Assembly: GCA_964575845.1 (NCBI GenBank)
Contig: CAZNSX010000001.1
Location: 558,001 to 622,000, forward strand
Reading direction: 5' to 3'
DNA from: CAZNSX01 sp964575845
GTDB lineage: Bacteria > UBA8248 > CAZNSX01
Length of the DNA: 64,000 bases
Positions 51,122 through 58,390 of the stretch are shown piece after piece (position 1 is the first letter of the stretch; every line of letters begins with the position of its first letter). Position numbers and translations under genes: made by a program. The notes under the pieces were generated by a model that worked only from the letters and a program-made list of their open reading frames with translations, was not told the origin of the DNA and searched no databases.

Positions 51122-52987
51122 ATGAAGGGCTATTGCGGGAAAATCCTCCGGGTCGACCTTTCCGAAAGGGCCGTTACCGCTGAGGGGCTTGATGAGGCCC
51201 ATCTCCGCAACTATCTCGGCCAGGTGGGCCTGGCCGCCAGGTATCTCTACGACGAGGTAGGCCCTGAGGTCGAGCCCTTGAGCCCTGCAAATCGCCTCAT
51301 CCTCATGACTGGCCCCCTCACGGGCACGGTCGCTCCTACCTCAGCCCGCTATGAGGTCGTTGCAGTCTCTCCGCAGACGGGCGCCTACGGTGAGGCGAAC
51401 TCGGGCGGCTTCTTCGGGCCTGAGCTCAAGTTTGCTGGATTTGACGGAGTGATCATTGAAGGGAGGGCGGAGAAGCCCGTGTACCTCTGGGTCGGGGAAG
51501 GCCGGGCCGAGCTTAGGGATGCCGCGCACCTCTGGGGGAGAGACACCTTCGAGACGGAGGATGCCCTTAGGGCTGAACTTGCGGACCGAAAAGTGCGGGT
51601 CGCCTGCATAGGTCCGGCAGGGGAGAAGCTTGTCAGGTTTGCCGCCGTGATGAACGATAAGGGCCGGGCGGCGGCCCGGACGGGTCTCGGTGCGGTGATG
51701 GGGTCCAAGAACTTGAAGGCCGTCGCGGTCAGGGGCACAAAGAGGGTGCCCGTGGCGGATGGGGAGCGCCTCAAGGCCCTGGCCCAGAAGATGAACTCCA
51801 GGCTCAGGGCGAGCCCGGGGATTCAGTTTCTCGGCAAATACGGCACCGATGGCTGGTTCCTCATGCGGGAGGCACGGGGGTACGGCATTGCCCGCTACTG
51901 GACCCGCGACTTATCTCAGTGCCCCGATAAGCGCGGCCTGAGCGGCGAGCTCATGGCGGAAAGCATCCTGGTGGGCAGGTTCGCGTGCTACCGCTGCCCC
52001 ATAGCCTGCGGCAGGGTGGTGGAGGTTCGCGAGGGCCCATATGCACTGGGCCGCTCCCATGGGCCGGAGTATGAGACGGTGGCCGCGCTTGGCTCTCAGT
52101 GCGATAACTGGAACCTTGAGAGCGTGGCCAAGGCCAATGACCTTTGCAATCGCCTGGGCCTCGATACCATCTCCACCGGAAGCGTCGTAGCCTTTGCCAT
52201 GGAATGCTACGAGAGGGGCCTCATAACCAGAGCCCAGGCCGACGGCCTTGAGCTCAACTGGGGCAATGGCGCGGCCGTGGTCCAGCTAGTTGAGCGCATC
52301 GGGAGGCGAGAGGGCCTCGGCGACCTCCTGGCCGAAGGGGTGAAGGGCGCGGCCGAGAGGATCGGGGGCGAGGCCTCCCGCTTTGCCCTCCATGTCAAGG
52401 GGGTGGAGATTGCGATGCATGACCCCCGCTCCTGCCAGGGCTGGGGGCTCGGCTATGCCACGTCCGGAGCCGGAGGCCACCACACAGAAGGTGGCATCTG
52501 GTCGGAGTCCGGCGTCTGCATCCCGCCGATAGGTCTGGATGAGCCCCTCGACCCCAAGACGCCCCAGGGCAAGCCCGAAGCCCTCATCAAGGTCCAAGAC
52601 CTCATCACCTCGGCCCTGAGCTCTCTCGGCCTCTGCTATTTTGCCTACGTCCAGGGAGGGTGCGTAGACCTCATAGCCCCCATGCTCTCCGCCGCCACCG
52701 GGTGGAAGATAGAGCTCGATGAGATCATGGCTGCGGGAGAGAGGATATTTAACCTAAAGCGGGCCTTCAATGTAAGGAGGGGGGTGGGCCGTCACCAGGA
52801 TATCCTGCCTGCAAGGTTTCTTGCGGAACCACTGCCTGCGGGCAAGGTTGCAGGTGTAGTCAACAGGCTCGGAGAGATGCTGGATGAGTACTACCGTCTT
52901 AGAGGCTGGGAACCTGAGAGGGGCGTCCCCACCCGTGAGAAACTCACCACCTTAGGTCTCGATGATGTGGCCCGTGACCTCTGGTGA
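51122..52987 (+). CDS. aor: Aldehyde ferredoxin oxidoreductase (tungsten-type)
   Basis: A 621-aa AOR-family enzyme oxidising aldehydes to carboxylic acids with ferredoxin as acceptor. The N-terminal pterin-binding domain starts GYCGKILRVDLS and includes MTGPLTGTVAPTSARY and GANSGG-like EANSGGFFGPELKFAGFDG. The [4Fe-4S] ligands are C289, C292, C296 (FACYRCPIACG) and C505 (LGLCYF), as in the Pyrococcus enzyme. Length is normal. It lies 29 bases after the Fe-alcohol dehydrogenase and 67 before the second acyl-CoA dehydrogenase. No ThiS/MoaD-like or ferredoxin gene is adjacent. It indicates tungsten use and an oxygen-poor niche. Confidence 0.94.
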   Translation: MKGYCGKILRVDLSERAVTAEGLDEAHLRNYLGQVGLAARYLYDEVGPEVEPLSPANRLILMTGPLTGTVAPTSARYEVVAVSPQTGAYGEANSGGFFGPELKFAGFDGVIIEGRAEKPVYLWVGEGRAELRDAAHLWGRDTFETEDALRAELADRKVRVACIGPAGEKLVRFAAVMNDKGRAAARTGLGAVMGSKNLKAVAVRGTKRVPVADGERLKALAQKMNSRLRASPGIQFLGKYGTDGWFLMREARGYGIARYWTRDLSQCPDKRGLSGELMAESILVGRFACYRCPIACGRVVEVREGPYALGRSHGPEYETVAALGSQCDNWNLESVAKANDLCNRLGLDTISTGSVVAFAMECYERGLITRAQADGLELNWGNGAAVVQLVERIGRREGLGDLLAEGVKGAAERIGGEASRFALHVKGVEIAMHDPRSCQGWGLGYATSGAGGHHTEGGIWSESGVCIPPIGLDEPLDPKTPQGKPEALIKVQDLITSALSSLGLCYFAYVQGGCVDLIAPMLSAATGWKIELDEIMAAGERIFNLKRAFNVRRGVGRHQDILPARFLAEPLPAGKVAGVVNRLGEMLDEYYRLRGWEPERGVPTREKLTTLGLDDVARDLW

Positions 52988-53054
52988 GGGGCTGTGGAGG
53001 CTTTTCTCAAGGGCAGAAACACTTTTGCTATCTTAACACAGGGGAGAAGGACGT

Positions 53055-54227
53055 ATGGATTTCACCTTTACTGAGGAGCAGCTGGCCCTTAAGAGAATGG
53101 CGAGGGATTTTTTCGAGCGTGAGGTGAGGCCCGTCGGGGCTGAGATCGATGCCCGGCCAGACCCAAAGGATTGCTATCCGGCCGAGCTGGTGAGGAAGGG
53201 CTCAGAGCTGGGGCTCAGGACGCTCGCCATACCAGGGGAGTATGGGGGGGGTGCGGTGGACCTGATCACCAGAGCCCTCATCCTCTCGGAGACGTGTGAG
53301 GTGGAGGTGGGCACCGCCAAGGTCTTCAGCCAGTGCTGGAAGGTCTCCCAACTCATAGCCGAGGCCGGGAACGAAGAGCAGAAGAAGAAGTTCCTGCCGG
53401 AGTTTGCGGAAGATCACGACTATGTGACCGGAATCTCGCTCACGGAACCAACTGCCGGGAGTGAGATCATACTCCCCTATACCGAGCCCGACGGAGGGCT
53501 CATGCTCTCTGTCAAGCGGGATGGGGATGACTACATCTTAAACGGCCAGAAGACCTGGACCTCCCTGGCGGGCTGGGCCAAGCTGCTTCTCGTCTTCGCC
53601 CGGACCGATAAGAGCCTCCCCGTGCGCGAGGGTAGTACCACCTTCCTCGTTCCCAAAGACCTCCCCGGTATCTCTTATGGTCGGGTCTGGGACAAGATGG
53701 GCTTCAGGCTCTATCCCCAAGTGGAGGTCTTCTTCGATAACGTGCGGGTGCCGGGCGCCAACATGATCGGGAAGCTCAACGAAGGATTCGTCGGTTTCAG
53801 GCGCATCTTCAGGGGGAGTGTGGAGATACCCTGCCTTATGGTGGGCCTTTCCCGGGCCGTCTACAACCTTGCCCTCGAGCACGCCAAGGAGCGGGTATCC
53901 TGTGGAAAGCCCATAATCGAGCACCAGGCCGTTGGGCTCATGCTCACGGAGATGAAGATGCTCATAGACCATATTGATTCCTACATCTGGAAAGTGGTCT
54001 GGCACGTGAAAAATGACCCTGACTACGACGTCAAGATGACCAGATTTGCCAAGGTCTTTTCCTCGGATTCAGCCATAAAGATCGCCATTCACGGCCTGGA
54101 GATATTGGGCGGTGCGGGTATCGTGCGGGAAAACCCCATGGAAAAGCTCGTGCGGGATATCATCACCTTCCAGCACGGAGATGCCACAAACCGCCTGAAC
54201 CTCCTGCGGGCAGTTCCCTACCTCTAA
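53055..54227 (+). CDS. Acyl-CoA dehydrogenase-family flavoprotein with His at the usual base position
   Basis: A 390-aa FAD enzyme, paralogous to the one at 46346. It has the canonical substrate/FAD loops (ISLTEPTAGSEI, NGQKTWTS) and the C-terminal LEILGGAGIVRENPMEKLVRDI. The catalytic YEGTS position reads QHGDATN, so Glu is replaced by His (H374), but E257 in GSVEIPCLMVG lies where isovaleryl-CoA dehydrogenase keeps its base in helix G, so it may still act as such. It starts at ATG 53055, following GGGGAGAAGG. It is followed 15 bases later by an isochorismatase-fold hydrolase, probably in one operon with AOR and the Fe-alcohol dehydrogenase. Confidence 0.9.
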   Translation: MDFTFTEEQLALKRMARDFFEREVRPVGAEIDARPDPKDCYPAELVRKGSELGLRTLAIPGEYGGGAVDLITRALILSETCEVEVGTAKVFSQCWKVSQLIAEAGNEEQKKKFLPEFAEDHDYVTGISLTEPTAGSEIILPYTEPDGGLMLSVKRDGDDYILNGQKTWTSLAGWAKLLLVFARTDKSLPVREGSTTFLVPKDLPGISYGRVWDKMGFRLYPQVEVFFDNVRVPGANMIGKLNEGFVGFRRIFRGSVEIPCLMVGLSRAVYNLALEHAKERVSCGKPIIEHQAVGLMLTEMKMLIDHIDSYIWKVVWHVKNDPDYDVKMTRFAKVFSSDSAIKIAIHGLEILGGAGIVRENPMEKLVRDIITFQHGDATNRLNLLRAVPYL

Positions 54228-54242
54228 AAGGAGAAAGCATCC

Positions 54243-54956
54243 ATGGGAAGACGGGATTCTCAAGAGCGTTTCGATCCCATGGCCGAGGTGGTCCCCAGCC
54301 CCGGGGACACCGCCCTGGTCATAATCGATATGCAGTACGCCTATGCTCACCCCGATCACGGCCTTGCAAGGAGGGCCAAGGAGTGTGGCAATTTTCACAT
54401 TTACCGCCATCTCTTCGAGCGGCTGGAGTTCCTCGTGCCCAACATCCGGCGTCTGCAGGAGGCATGTCGGAGGGAAGGGATAGAGGTGGTTTTCGTGAAG
54501 GTGCAGTCCTACACCCAGGACGGCCGGGACCTGAGCCCCAGCTACAAGGAGAAGGGGATGGTTTACCCTCCTGGGTCCAAGGAAGCGGAAATCCTGGAGG
54601 AGCTGAAGCCCGTGGGGGATGAGATCGTGCTTCCCAAGCTCTCGACAAGCGCCTTCACCGCGAGCCCTATCGACCAGGTGCTGCGCTACATGGGGATAGG
54701 GAAGCTCATCGTTGCGGGCGTCAACACCAACTATTGTGTCGAGACCACTATCCGCGACGCCTTCGACCGCGGCTATCGTGTGATAATGGTTGAGGACGCG
54801 TGCGCCACCGTGGTGGAAGCGCAGCACAAGATGGCGGTTGAGGAGATAGATGACATCTTCTGCAAGGTGAAAACAACGAGTGAAGTGCTCGAGCTGATCA
54901 AAGAGGGGGTCGCTTCTACCGCGAGAAGTTCGCCCGAACCTGTCCCTGCTTCGTGA
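54243..54956 (+). CDS. Isochorismatase-family cysteine hydrolase, second copy
   Basis: A 237-aa cytosolic hydrolase with the Asp-Lys-Cys triad: Asp in ALVIIDMQYAYA, Lys in VLPKLSTSAF and Cys in GVNTNYCVETTIRDA. The NTNYCVETT form is common in ureidoacrylate/nicotinamidase-like amidases. It is only distantly related to the 1068 protein. AAGGAG precedes the ATG. It closes the series Fe-alcohol dehydrogenase, AOR, acyl-CoA dehydrogenase, and could release ammonia or a carbamoyl group from a pathway intermediate. Substrate unknown. Confidence 0.9.
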   Translation: MGRRDSQERFDPMAEVVPSPGDTALVIIDMQYAYAHPDHGLARRAKECGNFHIYRHLFERLEFLVPNIRRLQEACRREGIEVVFVKVQSYTQDGRDLSPSYKEKGMVYPPGSKEAEILEELKPVGDEIVLPKLSTSAFTASPIDQVLRYMGIGKLIVAGVNTNYCVETTIRDAFDRGYRVIMVEDACATVVEAQHKMAVEEIDDIFCKVKTTSEVLELIKEGVASTARSSPEPVPAS

Positions 54957-55310
54957 CCGCTGCGAAAGAGGATTTTCCCTTTCCTTTCTTTTCAGGGAAA
55001 TCCTTCGTGGCCTTGAGGCGCTGCGGGCCGCCTCCTCCGGTTCGGGCTTTTGTCTACTGCTGAAAAAGCCCGCTGCTAAATCTACTTACAGTATTGCTCA
55101 TGAATTTCGTGCTTTAGGTACCACAGATGCACTATGAATGCCTTAATGCCGTCTTTTTTCTCCGGCGGGAATTTCATTCGGCGGCCTCTCTGGGCCTGTC
55201 TTTTTGCATGATTTGTTTTGAGCGAAGTGCGGGAGCGAAAGCGAGGGGGGCTCTCTGGCCAGATGTCCCGGGGGACCGTAGCGAGGTCCCGTTAACCGGG
55301 TAATAAGATA
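54957..55310. other. Gene-free stretch beside tRNA-Val
   Basis: 354 bases without a gene. GGATTTTCCCT (54970-54980) pairs with AGGGAAATCC (54994-55003) with one bulge, a possible transcript end for the preceding operon. GGGACC (55272-55277) pairs with GGTCCC (55285-55290), just past the tRNA 3' end. The middle is AT-richer than its surroundings and looks like decayed DNA, but no transposase or other remnant can be named. Confidence 0.4.
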
Positions 55311-55385
55311 TGGTGGGCCGTGCTGGTTTCGAACCAGCGACTTCCGCCGTGTGAGGACGGCGCTCTCCCGCTGAGCTAACGGCCC
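55311..55385 (-). tRNA. tRNA-Val (anticodon CAC)
   Basis: A complete 75-base cloverleaf on the minus strand, including an encoded CCA. Acceptor arm GGGCCGT pairs with ACGGCCC; D-arm GCTC/GAGC; anticodon arm CCGTC/GGCGG (one G-T pair) with loop CTCACAC, giving anticodon CAC (Val, codon GUG); T-arm GCTGG/CCAGC with the TTCGAAA loop; discriminator A. It stands alone between a decayed region and a livF remnant, a common kind of integration hot spot. Confidence 0.95.
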
Positions 55386-55431
55386 ACCCTCATGCGGACA
55401 CCTGAAAAGTTAGCGCGGAGGGGGCCTCTTG

Positions 55432-55728
55432 TCAAGTCATTGTTGGGATAGGGACCTGAAGATTGGAAATTGGCGAATGTTTCGCTGACCGGTCCATCTC
55501 GTGAAATCTTTCTCTTTTCAAGCGGAAATGATATCGCCCGTCGCGCGCACCAGGTGTGACGGCTAGCCCATCTGTGGGCTCATCCATGAGGTGGCGCTGG
55601 GGATTCGTCATCAAAGCCCGGGCGATTGCCAGCATCCGCCGCTCACCTCCGCTGAGCTTTTTTCCCCTTTGATGAGAGCGTCCGGCCGGGGCCAGGGTGA
55701 TCATGAGGAAGTAAACAACCGCCCGCAA
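55432..55728 (-). pseudogene. Decayed livF (branched-chain ABC ATPase) fragment
   Basis: The minus-strand frame keeps LSGGERRMLAIARALMTNPQ and DEPTDGLA, the ABC signature and Walker B of LivF. After GLA the ATPase sequence jumps frame: another frame reads VRATGDIISA then a stop, matching VRALGDVILQL of the intact LivF at 45504. Walker A and the N-terminal half are missing. This is therefore a frameshifted remnant, about 100 codons long. It sits next to tRNA-Val and between two catabolic clusters, suggesting a lost Liv operon. Confidence 0.8.
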
Positions 55729-55752
55729 TCCTCGCCTCTTCCCCGGTCGAAC

Positions 55753-56637
55753 TCAGCGCATAACCCCGGCCAGCTTTTCATAGACCCTCAGCACAGACGC
55801 CACATCCTCCAGACCGCAGCCCATGGAGACAGAGGCGGTCATCATCTGCTGGGCCACGCTCGCCAATGGCAGGGGTGCCCCCAGGTTCTGGCCGCTCTCC
55901 AGGATGAGGCGCAGGTCCTTCAGGAAGAGGGACGCTTTCATGTGGGGCTCGTATCGGTCCGCCACCATCATGGGCCCCCGCACCTCCATTATCTTGGAGC
56001 TCAACGCGCTCGGCAGGAACACCTCCAGCATCTTCCCTGGCTCCAGGCCCGCCTTCATCCCCATGGCGAAGGCCTCGGCGATGGAGGCCACCATGGTGGC
56101 GACGAGGTGGTTGTGGACGAGCTTTATCTGGGCGCCCGCGCCGCTAGGTCCGACGTGAAAGACCTTTCTGGCAATGGCCTCTAAGGGAGGGAGGCACCTT
56201 TCGAGCGCGTCCTTGTCGCCCCCGGCCATGACGAGGCAGTCCCCCCGGGCCACCATGCCGCTCGTGCCGCTTATGGGCGCATCGATGAAGGGGAGGCCCC
56301 GTGCCGCCAGCCGTCCGGCGATTCGCCGGGTCGCCTCAGGGGAGATCGTGCTGGTATCCACCAGAACCCGCCCCGGGCTTGCGCCCTCGCAGGTCCCGTC
56401 GCCGCCGCAGTGAACTTCCTCGACTATCTCGGAGGTGGGCAGGGAAGAGATGACGATGTCGGCCTGCCGGGCGACTTCCTTGGGCGAACCGACGCCCTTC
56501 ACCCCCTTCCCCTCGGCCAGCTTCATCTGCTCCGGCAGGATATCGTAACCGAAGAGTTCGAACCCGGCTTTCGATAGACTCATGCACATGGCCTGGCCCA
56601 TGAGCCCTAGACCCACCACTCCTATTTTCATCGCCAT
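55753..56637 (-). CDS. Beta-hydroxyacid dehydrogenase (3-hydroxyisobutyrate dehydrogenase family)
   Basis: A 294-aa NAD(P)-dependent dehydrogenase. The Rossmann motif is GVVGLGLMGQAM at the N-terminus; the substrate motif is FIDAPISGTSGMVARG near residues 117-132; and the catalytic lysine lies in GAGAQIKLVHNHLVA. Members oxidise 3-hydroxyisobutyrate, tartronate semialdehyde partners or related beta-hydroxy acids. The frame extends ten codons to a GTG at 56667, but ATG 56637 is preceded by GGGGG at proper distance. It is the last gene of the minus-strand set linked to the TRAP transporter, with a 199-base gap from the M20 gene. Confidence 0.92.
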   Translation of the reverse strand: MAMKIGVVGLGLMGQAMCMSLSKAGFELFGYDILPEQMKLAEGKGVKGVGSPKEVARQADIVISSLPTSEIVEEVHCGGDGTCEGASPGRVLVDTSTISPEATRRIAGRLAARGLPFIDAPISGTSGMVARGDCLVMAGGDKDALERCLPPLEAIARKVFHVGPSGAGAQIKLVHNHLVATMVASIAEAFAMGMKAGLEPGKMLEVFLPSALSSKIMEVRGPMMVADRYEPHMKASLFLKDLRLILESGQNLGAPLPLASVAQQMMTASVSMGCGLEDVASVLRVYEKLAGVMR

Positions 56638-56836
56638 TTTGGATACCCCCTTCTCAGAGAACTCCACTCAATTTCATTTTTTGATTCCCCACTAAACAGT
56701 GAAAATAATCTCAAGCACTTTCTTAGGTCAAGGGTGGCTTCGAGGGGAAACGCTCAAGGAATCAATGAAATCTAAGCCTTGAAGGTAAGGCCCAAGCCCC
56801 GGTCGAGAAGAGGACGTTGGGGGAGCCGCAGCGGGC

Positions 56837-58021
56837 TCAGGCAAGGAGTTTCGCCGCGGTGGCGGCGAGGACCTCGGCGCAGCTACAGACCTCATCTGTG
56901 GGCACCCACTCGACGCTCGCATGGGCGCAATTCGGGCTTCCGGGGCCGAAGATGACGACGGGCATTCTCTCGGCGAGAAGCGCGGCGTCCGTCCAGCCGC
57001 CCTTGACCTCCCTCCTGGGCTTGGACCCGATGACCGCCTCGGCCGCGGCGTCAAGAGCCTTGACGAGGGGGTTACTTTCGTCCGTCAGGAGCGGTTGCCT
57101 CTCGATCACGAGAGAGTGGGTGGCTATGAAGGAGGGGTCCTCCTCCTGACATTTTCGGATGAACTCCTCAAGCCACCCCCTGAATAGTGCAACCGATTCC
57201 GGGCCGATTGTGCGAAGCTCCAGCGTCAGGCGGCAGACGTCGGGCACGGTGCTGTACTCCCTCCCGCCCGATATCGTGCCAGCGTGCAGGCGGGGGTGGC
57301 CGAGGAGGGGGTGCTGAAGCTCTTTTAGCCTTTCCACCGTCTCGCTCACCCAGGCGAGAACTCTTCCCATCTGCTGGATGGCGTCCACTCCCCTCTCGGG
57401 CAGGCTGCCGTGGACGGCGACGCCCCTTGTCTCGACATCCACCCAGGCGAATCCCCGATGGGCGAGAACCATCTGAAGCTCCGTCGGCTCGCCCACGATT
57501 GCCCAATCCGCAGGGGTCTCCTGCAAGAGGGACTCAGTTCCCACGCTCCTGTCTTCCTCATCGCAAACGCCAGCGAAGGTGAGGTCGCCCCGGAGGGATG
57601 CCCCAGAATCCCTCAATATTCTTATGGCGCCCATCATCGCGGCGAGCTGCCCCTTCGCGTCGCAGGAGCCGCGGCCGTAGAGCTTGTCGTCCCTCTCGGC
57701 GGGGTCAAAGGGAGCTTGCATACCGGTGACGCCGACCGTGTCGAGGTGGGAGGTGAGAAGGAGAGTCTTGCCGCCCCCCCCGCCCCGAAGCTTCCCGAGG
57801 ACGTTCTTCCGTCCCGGGCCTAGCTCCCGGAAGGAGACCTCACAGCCGAGCCCGGCGAGCCGCTCTCCGATGCGCTCCGCAAGGGCCCCCTCACCCCCAT
57901 GACCGAGCCCGGGGCATAGGGTGGGATTGACGCTGTCGATACGGACCATCTCCTTGAGTATATTTCGGATGTACTCTCGACTCGCGACCTTCCCGGCCCG
58001 GCCGCGCTCCTCAGTGGACAT
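56837..58021 (-). CDS. M20-family deacylase/peptidase (ArgE/DapE-like)
   Basis: A 394-aa zinc hydrolase of the ArgE/DapE/ACY1 family. The catalytic segments are LLLTSHLDTVGV (metal His and Asp), YGRGSCDAKGQLAAM (bridging Asp), and GVCDEEDRSVGTE (catalytic Glu-Glu). The dimerisation domain lies in the middle and a final metal His is expected near FGPGSPNCAHASVEWV. It removes an acyl, succinyl or similar group from an amino acid. TTG 58027 lies two codons upstream, but ATG 58021 with GAGGGG before it is more likely. It follows the [2Fe-2S] gene on the same strand, 20 bases away. Confidence 0.92.
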   Translation of the reverse strand: MSTEERGRAGKVASREYIRNILKEMVRIDSVNPTLCPGLGHGGEGALAERIGERLAGLGCEVSFRELGPGRKNVLGKLRGGGGGKTLLLTSHLDTVGVTGMQAPFDPAERDDKLYGRGSCDAKGQLAAMMGAIRILRDSGASLRGDLTFAGVCDEEDRSVGTESLLQETPADWAIVGEPTELQMVLAHRGFAWVDVETRGVAVHGSLPERGVDAIQQMGRVLAWVSETVERLKELQHPLLGHPRLHAGTISGGREYSTVPDVCRLTLELRTIGPESVALFRGWLEEFIRKCQEEDPSFIATHSLVIERQPLLTDESNPLVKALDAAAEAVIGSKPRREVKGGWTDAALLAERMPVVIFGPGSPNCAHASVEWVPTDEVCSCAEVLAATAAKLLA

Positions 58022-58041
58022 TGGCAAAAACCCCTCAGGCT

Positions 58042-58389
58042 TTATCTTATCTTCGGGTCTTCTCTCCGGCTCCTGTCGACGACAAGGTCGCGGATTACCT
58101 TATAGTTGGGAAGGGGGTCTAGGGTCAGGTTTCCCGTGGCCAGCTCCGTGCATATTAGGCGAACCTTACCGTTGACGCGCACGTGGCAACCGGTACACTT
58201 GCCGATCCGGCACGAATAGTAGTAAGCGAGCGTGGGGTCCAGGTTCTCGTAAATGTAGTTGAGAACGTTCAGGACGCTCATCCCCTCTTCAAGGGGCACC
58301 TTGAACGCGTCATAGCGAGGCCTAGTGCTCCCGCTGTCATTGTACCTTCTGACCCTCACGGTTATCTTCTTAGTCGCAGCCCTGGCCAT
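58042..58389 (-). CDS. Stand-alone [2Fe-2S] protein resembling the N-terminus of SdhB/FrdB
   Basis: A 115-aa ferredoxin-like protein. The cluster motif C60-x4-C65-x2-C68-x11-C80 (SCRIGKCTGC, then LIC) is that of the N-terminal domain of succinate dehydrogenase/fumarate reductase iron-sulfur subunits. The usual C-terminal domain with [4Fe-4S] and [3Fe-4S] centres (another ~130 residues) is absent, and the gene ends cleanly. It starts one base after the flavoprotein stop, so the two subunits are co-translated and probably form a small soluble reductase or dehydrogenase. Electron partner unknown. Confidence 0.9.
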   Translation of the reverse strand: MARAATKKITVRVRRYNDSGSTRPRYDAFKVPLEEGMSVLNVLNYIYENLDPTLAYYYSCRIGKCTGCHVRVNGKVRLICTELATGNLTLDPLPNYKVIRDLVVDRSRREDPKIR

Positions 58390-58390
58390 G

